A DNA stretch of 32,636 nt. Origin: Candidatus Limnocylindrales bacterium (GTDB taxonomy: Bacteria > Chloroflexota > Limnocylindria > Limnocylindrales > CSP1-4). Both the position numbers and the translations under genes were made by a program. Of the stretch, positions 1-8,343 are shown one piece after another (position 1 is the stretch's first letter; the number at the start of each line of letters is the position of its first letter). The notes under the pieces were generated by a model. That model searched no databases. It saw nothing but the letters and a program-made list of their open reading frames with translations, and was not told where the DNA came from. Location of the stretch: the NCBI GenBank assembly GCA_025450915.1, contig JANWLH010000012.1, positions 1 through 32,636 of the forward strand, read 5' to 3'.

Positions 1-63
1 GACCCGCGGGCCGCCCAACGCCGCCGCCGCGCGCTCGTCGCGGCCGGCCAGGAGGATCGTTGA
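1..63 (+). CDS. 3' end of an upstream gene (partial, unidentified)
   Basis: The frame starting at base 1 is open and encodes about 20 residues (DPRAAQRRRR...AGQEDR) before a TGA at 61-63. That TGA shares its last base with the ATG of the next gene (TGATG), the classic arrangement of translationally coupled genes. The fragment is too short to identify. In methyltransferase operons this position often holds a corrinoid protein or transporter, but nothing in these residues shows that. It could also be a chance open frame, since GC-rich DNA has few stops. Confidence 0.4.
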   Translation, partial: DPRAAQRRRRALVAAGQEDR

Positions 64-1601
64 TGGACGACAGCCCGCGCCACCGAAGCGGCGGACGCGC
101 CGGCCGCCAGGCGCTTCGAGCGCACAGTCACATCGAGCGCCAGCCGTTCCTGACTCGCAAGCTGGCACCGTTCGAGGTCCTCGGCGACGAGGGGCTGTCG
201 ATCATCGAATACAACGCCGACACGATCCTCCAGGAGGTCGGCCTCGAGTTCCGCGGCGATCCCGATGCGCTCCGCCTGTTTGCCGATGCCGGCGCCGATG
301 TCCAGGGCGAACGGGTGCGCTTCCCGCGCGGGATGTGCCGCCAGATCGTCCAGGCAACCGCGCCGCGCGAGTTCACCCAGTACGCGCGCAACCCGGCCAA
401 CAGCGTCGTCCTCGGCGGGCTGAACACGGTCTTCGCCCCGAACTACGGCTCGCCGTTCGTGCGCGACCTGGACAACGGCCGGCGCTACGGCACGATCGAG
501 GACTTCCGGAACTTCGTGAAGCTGGCCTACTCGAGCCCCCACATGCACCACTCCGGCGGGACGATCTGCGAGCCGGTCGACGTGCCCGTCAACAAGCGCC
601 ACCTGGACATGGTCTACAGCCATATCCGCTACTCGGACAAGCCGTTCATGGGCTCGGTCACGGCACCCGAGCGGGCGCGCGACACCGTCGAGATGGCCAA
701 GCTCGTCTTCGGGGCCGAGTTCGTCGACAGCCACGCGGTGATCCTGAGCCTGATCAACGCGAACTCGCCGCTCGTCTGGGACGGGACGATGCTCGGGGCC
801 GCCCGGGCGTATGCCGAGAACAACCAGGCCACGTTGATGACGCCGTTCATCCTCGCCGGGGCGATGGCCCCGGTGACCGCCGCCGCGGTCTGCGCCCAGA
901 CGCTGGCCGAGTCACTGGGTGGGATGACGTTCTGCCAGCTCGTCCGGCCCGGGGCCCCGGTGGTCCTCGGCTCGTTCGCGAGCTCGATGTCGATGCAGTC
1001 CGGTGCGCCGACGTTCGGGACGCCCGAGCCGGCCCTCGTCCTCTACGTGATGGCCAGCCTCGCCCGCCGGCTGGGCGTCCCGTTCCGCTCGGGCGGCAGC
1101 CTGTGCGCCTCGAAGATCGCCGACGCCCAGGCAGCCTACGAATCGGCGGCCACGCTCCAGCCGACGGTCCTTGCCGGGGTCAACTTCGTGCTCCACGCGG
1201 CCGGCTGGCTCGAAGGCGGCCTGGCGATCGGCTACGAGAAGTTCATCCTCGACGCCGACCAGTGCGGAATGATGCAGGTCTTCGCCCAGGGGATCGACCT
1301 CTCGGAGAACGGCCAGGCCGTGGACGCGATCCTGGCCAACGAGCCCGGCGTTCACTTCCTCGGCAGCGCCCACACCCTGGCCAATTTCGAGACGGCCTTC
1401 TACCGCTCGGAGATCGCCGACAACAACAGCTTCGAGAAGTGGCTGGAGGACGGCTCGCTCGATGCCGCCCAGCGGGCGAATGCCGTCTGGAAGCGGATGC
1501 TCGCCGAGTACGAGGCACCGCCGATCGACCCGGCCGTCGACGAGGCGCTCCTCGACTTCATCGCCCGCAAGAAGGCGTCGATGCCCGACGCGTTCGTGTA
1601 G
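63..1601 (+). CDS. MttB-superfamily (non-pyrrolysine) corrinoid-dependent methyltransferase
   Basis: The 512-residue product resembles the trimethylamine methyltransferase (MttB/COG5598) superfamily over its whole length, with typical stretches such as NYGSPFVRDLDNGRRYGT, SGGTICEP and GSFASSMSMQSGAPTFGTPE. Characterised non-pyrrolysine members (MtgB and relatives) move a methyl group from a quaternary amine such as glycine betaine to a corrinoid protein. No in-frame TAG occurs inside the gene; the only TAG is the natural end, so it is not a Pyl enzyme. The ORF track starts at a TTG at 60, but the ATG at 63 lies 7 nt after AGGAGG and is preferred. A MetF-like gene follows 13 nt downstream. The corrinoid protein and the methylcobalamin:THF methyltransferase are not in the window, and the true substrate is unknown. 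Confidence 0.88.
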   Translation: MDDSPRHRSGGRAGRQALRAHSHIERQPFLTRKLAPFEVLGDEGLSIIEYNADTILQEVGLEFRGDPDALRLFADAGADVQGERVRFPRGMCRQIVQATAPREFTQYARNPANSVVLGGLNTVFAPNYGSPFVRDLDNGRRYGTIEDFRNFVKLAYSSPHMHHSGGTICEPVDVPVNKRHLDMVYSHIRYSDKPFMGSVTAPERARDTVEMAKLVFGAEFVDSHAVILSLINANSPLVWDGTMLGAARAYAENNQATLMTPFILAGAMAPVTAAAVCAQTLAESLGGMTFCQLVRPGAPVVLGSFASSMSMQSGAPTFGTPEPALVLYVMASLARRLGVPFRSGGSLCASKIADAQAAYESAATLQPTVLAGVNFVLHAAGWLEGGLAIGYEKFILDADQCGMMQVFAQGIDLSENGQAVDAILANEPGVHFLGSAHTLANFETAFYRSEIADNNSFEKWLEDGSLDAAQRANAVWKRMLAEYEAPPIDPAVDEALLDFIARKKASMPDAFV

Positions 1602-1614
1602 CCCGGGCGCGCTG

Positions 1615-2496
1615 ATGTTTGGTCGCGCAGCCGCGCTCAACGCAGCCGCCCGGGCGGCCATCACCAGGCTGCTCGAGGCGCCGCTCTTCGAGCTGATTCC
1701 GCTCAAGAGCGTCGATTCCCAGCTGGCGTTCCTGCCCCCCGGCGCAACGCTGACCGTGACCGCATCGCCGGCCAAGGGGATCGAGGCGACCGTCGAGCTG
1801 AGCGCCCGGCTGGCCGGCCTGGGCTTTTCGGCGGTTCCCCACCTGTCGGCCCGGATGATCCGGGATCGCGCCCACCTTCGCGGACTCGTCGGCACCCTCG
1901 GGGCGGCCGGCGTCCGGCAGGTCTTCGTCGTCGGCGGCGATGCCGGCGAGCCGGGCGAATTCCCCGACGGCCTGAGCCTCCTCCGGGCGCTCGCCGAGCT
2001 TGGCCATCCGTTCACGGAGGTCGGGATTCCCGGCTATCCGGAGGGCCATCCGACGATCCCCGACGAACGCCTGCTGGCGGCCCTGGCCGAGAAGCAACCG
2101 TTCGCGACCTCGATCACGACCCAGCTGTGCTTCGACGCGGATCGGACCCGACGCTGGCTCCTGGCCAGGCGGGCCGCCGGGATCACCCTGCCGGTCACCC
2201 TCGGGGTCCCGGGCGTGGCCGAGCTCCACAAGCTGGTCGAGATCAGCGCCCGGATCGGCGTTCGGGACTCGCGCCGGTTCCTCTCCAAGAACACGGCCCT
2301 CGTCGGGCGGTTCCTGCGCCCCGGCGGCTACCGCCCGGACGGCCTGCTGGCCGGGCTCGTGCCTCTCCTGCTCGACCCGCAGGCCGATGTCCGCGGCGTC
2401 CACCTGTACACGTTCAACCAGGTCGAGACCACCGAGGAGTGGCGCCAGGCGTACCTCGCCGGCCTTGCCGCGCCCGGGGTCGCCGCAGCGTCCTGA
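1615..2496 (+). CDS. MetF-like methylenetetrahydrofolate reductase
   Basis: The predicted 293-residue protein has the layout of the single-domain FAD-dependent methylenetetrahydrofolate reductase family, which interconverts methyl-THF and methylene-THF. Visible family signatures are an early Glu in FELIPLKS (position of the catalytic Glu), PHLSAR, VVGGDAGEPGEF (equivalent of the LRGD motif) and the TTQLCFD strand. The ORF-track start at 1462 lies inside the upstream gene; the ATG at 1615 is the first start after its stop and gives the normal length. No clear Shine-Dalgarno is seen, which suits coupling to the 13-nt-upstream methyltransferase gene. Paired with an MttB homologue, it probably oxidises methyl-THF released by demethylation. 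The sequence is divergent from housekeeping MetF. Confidence 0.8.
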   Translation: MFGRAAALNAAARAAITRLLEAPLFELIPLKSVDSQLAFLPPGATLTVTASPAKGIEATVELSARLAGLGFSAVPHLSARMIRDRAHLRGLVGTLGAAGVRQVFVVGGDAGEPGEFPDGLSLLRALAELGHPFTEVGIPGYPEGHPTIPDERLLAALAEKQPFATSITTQLCFDADRTRRWLLARRAAGITLPVTLGVPGVAELHKLVEISARIGVRDSRRFLSKNTALVGRFLRPGGYRPDGLLAGLVPLLLDPQADVRGVHLYTFNQVETTEEWRQAYLAGLAAPGVAAAS

Positions 2497-2541
2497 CGCG
2501 ATCGACCGGTCAGGGCATGGTCGAAAGGCGGCCTGAGCGGG

Positions 2542-3264
2542 TCATCCCTTATGATCGAGGGGCAGCCTTGCGCCGTTCATCGCCGCGGCCTCGTCCGAGC
2601 ACAGGAAGAGGAACGCAGCGGCGATCTCCTCGGGCGTTGTCCACGTTGCGTTCTTCAGTGTCGGAGCGGATTCCCGCTCGTGCTTCTCGTCGATCGTGCC
2701 GACCGTCACGAGGTTGGCGGTCACGCCCGTGCCGGCGACTTCGCGGGCAACCGTGCGCAGGAGGGTGTCTTCGGCGGTCTTCGCCACGGCGTAGGCGGCG
2801 GACTTCGGCACGGCCTCGAGGGCGGGGCGCGATCCGACAGCGGCGATGCGGCCCCAGCCCGCGGCGATCATCGCGGGTACCGTGGCCTGGATGATGTTGA
2901 GCGTCGTCCAGAGGTGCTGGTCGAGCATCGTCCGGAGCTCCGCGGGATCCAGGTCGACCACGGCGGTGCCGCCGGTCCAGCCGCCGACCAGATGGAGGAC
3001 GACGTCCACCCGGCCGAGGCGGTCGGCCACCGACTTCACCGCCGCGCGTGCCTCACCGTCGTCGCGCAGGTCGGCCGTGCCCGGCGCCCAGCGATCGGCA
3101 TCGAGACCCAGGTCACGGGCCACCTCGGTCAGGCGGTCAAGATGGGTCCCGACCAGCCCGAGCCGGGCACCCGCGGCCGCGAACCGGGCGACGACCACCC
3201 GGCCGAGGACACCGGTCGCGCCGGTGACCAGGACGACCCGTTCGTGGAGCATTGCCTTGTCCAT
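2542..3264 (-). CDS. Short-chain dehydrogenase/reductase
   Basis: The 240-residue product is a classical SDR: the cofactor motif TGATGVLG is near residues 15-22, a strand ending in DVVLHLVGG replaces the usual NNAG, and the catalytic Ser and YAVAK (Tyr-x3-Lys) are present around residues 145-165. Such enzymes oxidise or reduce alcohols/ketones with NAD(P)H in the cytoplasm. It converges on the MetF-like gene (45-nt gap) and lies 238 nt downstream of the catabolic cluster, so membership of that cluster is doubtful. Its GC content looks closer to the flanking chromosome than to the cluster. The substrate cannot be predicted. Confidence 0.85.
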   Translation of the reverse strand: MDKAMLHERVVLVTGATGVLGRVVVARFAAAGARLGLVGTHLDRLTEVARDLGLDADRWAPGTADLRDDGEARAAVKSVADRLGRVDVVLHLVGGWTGGTAVVDLDPAELRTMLDQHLWTTLNIIQATVPAMIAAGWGRIAAVGSRPALEAVPKSAAYAVAKTAEDTLLRTVAREVAGTGVTANLVTVGTIDEKHERESAPTLKNATWTTPEEIAAAFLFLCSDEAAAMNGARLPLDHKG

Positions 3265-3502
3265 CTCTCAGACGGTAGCCCAATCCCGCAATGGCCGCCC
3301 GTGCGGGCCCGAAGTGGGAGCCGCGTCACCCGACCGGTCTCGTCCTCGACGAACCATCCCTCGACCCCCGATCCGATGGTGATCGCGGCCGGCGCACGAC
3401 CGGCCCGATTCGCGAGCGCGGAGACCGGCGGCGGAAGCGGCGGATGCTCCGAGGCCGTGCACGATGGAGTGGGCACAACGACAGGGGCTCCGCCCAGCCT
3501 TG

Positions 3503-4375
3503 TTACGGGTGATCGATGCGACAGGTGTTCGCGAGATCACCGATGCCTTCGATGGAGATGCGGATCACGTCGCCGTCGGCCAGGAATGTCGGCGGATCGC
3601 GATAGACACCGACGCCCGACGGGGTACCAGTCGCAATCACGTCTCCAGGCTCAAGCGTAAATGCCTGCGAACAGTGGGCGATGATGCGGCTGACGCTGAA
3701 TAGCATTTCGGAGGTTCGGGCTGCCTGACGCTTCTCCCCATTGACGGTGGCGGCAATCGCCAAGTCATTCGGATCGCGCAATTCGTCGAGCGTGACGAGC
3801 TGAGGGCCCATCGGGCAGAACGTGTCCAGCGACTTGCCGCGCACCCACTGTCCGTCTCCGAACTGAAGATCGCGCGCCGAAACGTCGTTGAGGCACGTGT
3901 ACCCGAGTACGTGGCTCAGTGCGTCGGCCTCGGAGATGCGCCGGGCGCGCCGACCGATGACGACGGCGAGCTCGGCCTCGTAGTCGACCTCAGCGGTCAA
4001 TACGGGGTCCCAGCGGATCGCCTCGTTGGGTCCAATCACCGAGGACGGCCATTTTGCGAAGATGAGGGGCGCAGGAGGAGCTACAGCGCCCCCCTCCGTC
4101 GCGTGGTCAGCGTAGTTGCGGCCGATCGCGATGATCTTGCCAGGGCGGGGCACAGGCGCAGCCAGTTGGAACTGCTCGAGCGGCTCGCCGGCCGCCCGGA
4201 TGCGCGCTGGGTCGGCGGCTGCCCGGAGCGCCTCGAGTGGATCGTCCCCACCGGCCAGGAGTGCCGTCAGCGTGGCCGGACCATCCGGCACCAGCCTCGC
4301 AGCGGCGATCGCGTAGCCATCGGCCACGACGCCGAGGGTCACCCCTCCGGCGGCGTGGAAGGATATCAGGCGCAT
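3503..4375 (-). CDS. Fumarylacetoacetate hydrolase (FAH) family protein
   Basis: This 290-residue protein has the FAH-family core: KIIAIGRNYADHA (residues ~80-92), the metal-binding acidic residues in VDYEAELAVVIG, NDVSARDLQ, WVRGKSLDTFCPMGP and the closing ATGTPSGVG. Family members hydrolyse or decarboxylate beta-diketo acids, isomerise hydroxymuconate-type products or open lactones, using Mg or Mn. The ATG at 4375 is preceded by GGAAGG at 7 nt. It is the last gene of the minus-strand cluster, 80 nt after an amidohydrolase gene, and probably acts on a late ring-opened intermediate. The exact reaction is not deducible from sequence. Confidence 0.88.
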   Translation of the reverse strand: MRLISFHAAGGVTLGVVADGYAIAAARLVPDGPATLTALLAGGDDPLEALRAAADPARIRAAGEPLEQFQLAAPVPRPGKIIAIGRNYADHATEGGAVAPPAPLIFAKWPSSVIGPNEAIRWDPVLTAEVDYEAELAVVIGRRARRISEADALSHVLGYTCLNDVSARDLQFGDGQWVRGKSLDTFCPMGPQLVTLDELRDPNDLAIAATVNGEKRQAARTSEMLFSVSRIIAHCSQAFTLEPGDVIATGTPSGVGVYRDPPTFLADGDVIRISIEGIGDLANTCRIDHP

Positions 4376-4455
4376 GGCTTGCCTTCCTTTGCCTCGACGG
4401 TGCTCAATACCGACCCGCCGAGGTCAGCCTTGTTCAGCGACGGCGTGAGCCGGGC

Positions 4456-5838
4456 TCAAGTCGATCCGACTGGGGTTGCCTGATGGCCTGCTCCCGGCGA
4501 CCCGGTCACGAGGCCGTCTTCGAAGACGAAGCTCCCACGCAGAATCGTGGAAACGGGGATGCCCACGACCTCCCGCCCCGCGTAGGGCGTCCAGCCGCAC
4601 TTGCTGAGCACCTCCGCATCCGAGATGGTGTGCCGGCGAGCCAGGTCGACCAGGACGATATCTGCGTCGGCGCCAACCTGGATCGCGCCCTTGCGGGGAT
4701 AGAGATCAACCGCCTTTGCCGGAGCGGTCGCCGTGATGTATGCGGCACGCTCCAGGCTGATCTTTCCTGCGTTCACATCGGTCAGGAGCAGGGACAGATA
4801 GAACTGGAGTGACGGCGTTCCCGTATGGGCCTTCCAGCCGTCGGTCCAGCCGATCTCCTTCTCTTCGCGCAGGTGTGGCGCATGGTCTGTTGCGATCATG
4901 TCCACCGTGCCGTCGATCAGGCCAGCGTAGACGGCGGCCGACCCCGCGGGGGGGACGTAGTAGGAAAGGGCATACGAGCCGAGCCGCTCGATGTTCGCCC
5001 AGTCATTGCCGAGCCACAGCGCCCACGGGTTCGCTTCGGCGGTCACCGTTCGTCCCGCCCGCTTCGCCGCCGCGATCATCTTGACGGTCCTCGTGGTCAT
5101 CGTGTGCAGCAGGTGCAGCCGCACGTCCGTCGCTTCCTGCAAGCGGAGCAAGGTCGCCACCGCCACGTCCCAAACGAGCCCGTCACCGTAGGAATAGGCC
5201 TTCGCATAGGCGAGTGCATCCCGCTCGCCGCGCTGCCAGAACTCCTGTTCAATAACGTCCATCAGCGACTGGTCATGGGGGTGGACCATGAGAGGCCGGC
5301 CGGTTTTGGCAACTTCCCTGAATGTGCTGAACAGTCGACCGTGGTCATGCACACCGAGACCGGGCATGTGCGGGTAGTCCCGCCCGGTGTCCTCGACCAT
5401 GAAGATCTTGAAGGCGAGGACTCCGCGCTGCGCGATGGCCTCGATCTCCTCCAGCTTTGTGGCGGCGGGATTGAGGTTGTAGTCGACGATGGACTTCGCG
5501 CGGTAGATGTCGAGGATCTCGTCCACCACGGCCGCGGTGTTCGGAATGGGACTGACGTTCGGCATGCCGACGGAAACGGTCACGCCGCCTGCGGCGCACT
5601 GCAGCCCGGACGACGTGATGTCTTCCTTGTGCGTGAACCCGGGCTCGCGATGGTGGGAGTGGAGGTCGATAAGTCCGGGGAGCGCGGCGAGGCCGGAGCA
5701 CTCGATGACACGATCGCCACGAGGGGCGCTCCCTGGTCCGTAGACTCCGACGATCACCTCTCCATCGATGTAGATATCGGCTGGTCGGCCACCATCCTCG
5801 AACACGGTGAAGGCATTACGTAGGGTGAGCGTCGACAC
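4456..5838 (-). CDS. Dihydroorotase-like cyclic amidohydrolase, paralogue A
   Basis: The 460-residue TIM-barrel amidohydrolase has all expected binuclear-metal ligands: H60-x-H62 in DLHSHHREPG, a probable carboxylated Lys144 in AFKIFM, His186 or His188 in MVHPHDQ, His245 in LHLLHTM and Asp318 in ATDHAPH. R64 and N94 (GMPN) match the residues that bind the substrate carboxylate in dihydroorotases; D-hydantoinases and allantoinases usually lack that Arg. The fold hydrolyses cyclic amides such as dihydroorotate, hydantoins and dihydropyrimidines. It starts with GTG (TCG ACG...), 6-7 nt after AGGAGA. It is paralogous to the two genes at 10165-11565 and 11605-12993 and sits between an F420 enzyme and the FAH-family gene. 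A biosynthetic PyrC role is unlikely because there are three copies in a catabolic context. Confidence 0.88.
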   Translation of the reverse strand: MSTLTLRNAFTVFEDGGRPADIYIDGEVIVGVYGPGSAPRGDRVIECSGLAALPGLIDLHSHHREPGFTHKEDITSSGLQCAAGGVTVSVGMPNVSPIPNTAAVVDEILDIYRAKSIVDYNLNPAATKLEEIEAIAQRGVLAFKIFMVEDTGRDYPHMPGLGVHDHGRLFSTFREVAKTGRPLMVHPHDQSLMDVIEQEFWQRGERDALAYAKAYSYGDGLVWDVAVATLLRLQEATDVRLHLLHTMTTRTVKMIAAAKRAGRTVTAEANPWALWLGNDWANIERLGSYALSYYVPPAGSAAVYAGLIDGTVDMIATDHAPHLREEKEIGWTDGWKAHTGTPSLQFYLSLLLTDVNAGKISLERAAYITATAPAKAVDLYPRKGAIQVGADADIVLVDLARRHTISDAEVLSKCGWTPYAGREVVGIPVSTILRGSFVFEDGLVTGSPGAGHQATPVGST

Positions 5839-5931
5839 GGGATTCTCCTGTCAAAGGATGCCTTGGGCCTGGCCACGAGGCGGATGAGCGCCGGCCCAGG
5901 ACACTCGAGCACGAATGACGTCCTGCGGGGG

Positions 5932-6936
5932 CTAACCCCACTTCTCTCTGAGACGGGGCAGGATCACCTCACCGTAGCGTGCGATGGCCGCCTCCTGATC
6001 GTTGCCCGGGAAGTGGAACACGAGGTGATTGAACCCATACGCAAGGTATGGGGCGATCTGCTCGATGTGCTCGTCGGGGTCGGACGAAACGAGCCAGCGC
6101 CGGTGCGCATACGGCTCGGCATCCTTGGCCAAGGCCTCCATCTCTCGCGGGTCATGGACACCAACCTTCTTCTCGCCGGGTAGCGCCAGCGCTGCCCACA
6201 CCTTGGTGTCTTCCATCGCATGCCCGAGGTCTCGATCGAAGCTGACCTTCATCTCGATCATTCGGTCCATCGCGGCGGTATCCCGGCCCGCCTTCTGAGC
6301 GCCTTCTGCGAACGAAGGCAAGAGGGTGTCCGTGTAAAGTTCTGCGCCCTTTCCCGATGTGCAGATGAGCCCATCCCCGAGCCGTCCGGCCAGGCGCGCG
6401 GCCGCCGGCCCCGACGCCGCGACGTAGATCGGGACCGGCTGGTCGGGCAGGTCGTAGATGGTCGCGTCATGGGTGTGGAAGTACTCGCCATCGAACGTGA
6501 CGAACTCCTCGCTCCACAGTTGGCGGATCAGGCCGATGGCCTCGCGGAGACGCGCGAACCGTTCAGCCTGCTCGGGCCAGTCGACCCCGACCGGCACCTC
6601 GTTCATCGACTCGCCCGTGCCCACCCCCAGGATGACCCGGCCAGGGGCCAGGCAGCCCAGGGTTGCGAACGCCTGGGCGACGATCGCCGGGTTATAGCGG
6701 AAGGACGGGGTCAAGACACTCGTGCCCAGTACGACGCGGCTCGTCGCCTGGGCGGCCGCGCCCAGCCAAACCAGCGCGTTAGGGGCATGGCCATCGGTGT
6801 GCCGCCACGGCTGGAAGTGGTCACTGGTCCAGACGGAATCGAAGCCGGATGCCTCGGCGGCGATCGCCAGGTCGAGCAGGCGCCGCGGAGGAAACTGCTC
6901 AGCAGACGCCTTATAACCGAGTCGCAGGATGGGCAC
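5932..6936 (-). CDS. fgd: F420-dependent glucose-6-phosphate dehydrogenase-like (Fgd/LLM family)
   Basis: The 334-residue product matches mycobacterial Fgd1 (336 aa, from memory) almost end to end, including LGYKASAEQF, SDHFQPW, GTSVLTPSFRYNP, GVGTGE and SGKGAELY. With the GTG at 6936 as start, His40, Trp44 and Glu109 fall on exactly the Fgd1 catalytic numbers, and the phosphate-binding set Lys198/Lys259/Arg283 corresponds to K196, K256 or K257, and R280 here. Fgd reduces cofactor F420 using glucose-6-phosphate. The ORF-track GTG at 6954 lies upstream of a strong GGAGGAG at 6947-6941, so the start at 6936 is favoured. It lies just downstream of another LLM oxidoreductase, which it could supply with F420H2. 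Close relatives acting on other alcohols cannot be excluded. Confidence 0.85.
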   Translation of the reverse strand: MPILRLGYKASAEQFPPRRLLDLAIAAEASGFDSVWTSDHFQPWRHTDGHAPNALVWLGAAAQATSRVVLGTSVLTPSFRYNPAIVAQAFATLGCLAPGRVILGVGTGESMNEVPVGVDWPEQAERFARLREAIGLIRQLWSEEFVTFDGEYFHTHDATIYDLPDQPVPIYVAASGPAAARLAGRLGDGLICTSGKGAELYTDTLLPSFAEGAQKAGRDTAAMDRMIEMKVSFDRDLGHAMEDTKVWAALALPGEKKVGVHDPREMEALAKDAEPYAHRRWLVSSDPDEHIEQIAPYLAYGFNHLVFHFPGNDQEAAIARYGEVILPRLREKWG

Positions 6937-6940
6937 CGGA

Positions 6941-6947
6941 CTCCTCC
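6941..6947 (-). promoter_or_regulatory. Ribosome binding site deciding the Fgd-like start
   Basis: GGAGGAG reads on the minus strand 4 nt before the GTG at 6936. The alternative upstream GTG at 6954 lies before this site and has no comparable site of its own. Confidence 0.7.
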
Positions 6948-7042
6948 ATTTCACGCATCGGCGCCTACGCTCACGATCGGATCTCGACGAATCAGTCGGC
7001 CGAAGCCAAGACTTGAGCAGGCCTCGCGCGCCTCGGCCGTCC

Positions 7043-8050
7043 TCAAGCCATTCGGCGCGGGACCGAGGGCGCCGTCGCTCCGACCCTCGGCAGGACCTCG
7101 CTCACGAGCGTTTCGATCTGCTCCAACCAGTCGACGAACCGGAACCGGAAGTCGAAGATGAGGAGGTCAGCGCCGATCTCCAGGTAACGATCCACCCCAC
7201 GGGCGACCTCGGCTGGCGTTCCGAAGAGCACGGAGCCATCCAGGTCCGCCATCGTCTGGAACTCCCCCGATTCGGGTTTGAGCCAGAAGCGTTGGTTGTT
7301 CGCATTCTTGATCAGGCCGGCCTGATTCAAGTTCGCCAGGGCGGCCTCCGAGGTCGAGCCGATGCTCGTGATGGGGACAGCGCCGACCTTGATCATCGCT
7401 CGACCCTGCTCCTCGCAGCGTTCGCGGATCTGGTGGACGCGTTTCTCGTACGTAGGGAAGGTGATCCGACCGGGCAGCCAGCCGTCGCAGAAGTCGACTG
7501 CCAGCCGCGTCGACGCTGGCGTGCCACCGCCCCACCAGATGGGCGGCGGCGAGGTAAATCCAGGCTTGAGGTCAACGTCTGCGAAGTCGTAGGTCGGGCT
7601 GTGGTGCTCGATGGTGCCACCGGCCCACAGGCCGCGCATGATCTCGAGTTGCTCGATCATCAGAGCCGGGCGATCAGCATCGCCCATCCCAATCACGTCG
7701 AACTCGTGGTCAAACGTGCCGGACCCGATACCGAGATCCAAGCGCCGGCGGGTAATCCAGCCCAGGGATGCCACGCTATAGGCGAGGTTGATCGGGTGTC
7801 GGAACGGGATGACGGTGGCCGTGCCGAGTCCGATGCTCGTGGTCACCCCGGCCAGGAATGCCAGGGTCACAAAGGGCTCGATGAACGTTCGGTCGGTGCC
7901 CTCCATCCCGTGCGGATGGAAGACCAGATGGTCCCGGACCCACAGAGAATCCAGCCCGAGCCGTTCCGCGAGCTGCGCACCCTCGATCAGCAGGTCCTGA
8001 CTCGCCTCGGTCCCAAAGTGTGGGAGAAGGAGGCCAAAGCGCGTCGCCAT
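7043..8050 (-). CDS. LLM-class flavin/F420-dependent oxidoreductase
   Basis: The 335-residue protein belongs to the bacterial luciferase-like superfamily: MATRFGLLLPHFG at the N-terminus, LGLDSLWVRDHL, IGLGTATV...RHPINLA, a DLGIGSGT loop and IWWGGGTPAS in the middle. Members are FMN-dependent monooxygenases (for example RutA, which opens the uracil ring) or F420-dependent oxidoreductases; the sequence alone does not separate these. The ORF-track start at 8200 adds a poor N-terminal tail; the ATG at 8050 is 10 nt after GAGGA and begins the canonical first strand. It is probably the first gene of a sub-operon LLM-Fgd-amidohydrolase-FAH. Given the adjacent Fgd-like gene, F420H2 use is a reasonable inference. 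Confidence 0.85.
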   Translation of the reverse strand: MATRFGLLLPHFGTEASQDLLIEGAQLAERLGLDSLWVRDHLVFHPHGMEGTDRTFIEPFVTLAFLAGVTTSIGLGTATVIPFRHPINLAYSVASLGWITRRRLDLGIGSGTFDHEFDVIGMGDADRPALMIEQLEIMRGLWAGGTIEHHSPTYDFADVDLKPGFTSPPPIWWGGGTPASTRLAVDFCDGWLPGRITFPTYEKRVHQIRERCEEQGRAMIKVGAVPITSIGSTSEAALANLNQAGLIKNANNQRFWLKPESGEFQTMADLDGSVLFGTPAEVARGVDRYLEIGADLLIFDFRFRFVDWLEQIETLVSEVLPRVGATAPSVPRRMA

Positions 8051-8131
8051 AATCGTTCGCTCCTCGGTAACGCTCTTCCCTGGGCTTGGGACCCCGACGC
8101 CCGGACTCATGCCGTGGAACCAGGCTGGTCT

Positions 8132-8152
8132 CAATACTGCCGAGATTGTATC
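8132..8152 (+). promoter_or_regulatory. Shared 21-bp element, copy 1 (upstream of LLM gene)
   Basis: The plus-strand sequence CAATACTGCCGAGATTGTATC matches 18 of 21 positions of an element at 16889-16909 without gaps. Read towards the LLM gene it contains an extended -10-like TGATACAAT and a CAAT-N9-ATTG dyad just downstream, 81 nt before the ATG at 8050. No good -35 is visible (best is about 3/6 matches), as expected for an extended -10 or activator-dependent promoter. The nearby GntR/FCD protein is the natural candidate to bind it, which is inference. Confidence 0.5.
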
Positions 8153-8343
8153 ATCAAATAGGTAATCTGGTACACAGAATGTAGACGATTCGTGCCGCAC
8201 GCTCGCGTTTCAGAAGAATCCGGGAGGCGTCGAATTGGACGGCCATGGACAGCCCCCGATCGCAACCGGAGGTGGTCGAGGTCTTGCCTTCGTTCGTCAG
8301 CGCTGGGCTGGACCTCTGGCGTTCGGGGCCCTGCCGCGCTCGA

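Noticed and set aside
1599-1601. TAG codon at the end of the MttB-like gene as a pyrrolysine codon
   Set aside because: It lies at the normal C-terminal end of the family, not near residue 330 where Pyl sits, and the next gene starts 13 nt later.
335-1615. 426-residue plus-strand ORF inside the MttB gene
   Set aside because: Arg/Gly/Pro-rich frame shadow of the real gene with no recognisable motif.
912-2015. 367-residue minus-strand ORF across MttB and MetF
   Set aside because: Antisense to two well-supported genes, no domain features.
3265-3502. Attachment site or IS remnant at the composition boundary
   Set aside because: No inverted or direct repeats matching the right boundary near 17670-17713, no tRNA 3' end and no transposase or integrase fragment were seen.
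4456-5838. Housekeeping dihydroorotase (PyrC) for pyrimidine synthesis
   Set aside because: There are three paralogues in a cluster with import and redox genes and no other pyr genes; the bridging Lys region is also hydantoinase-like.
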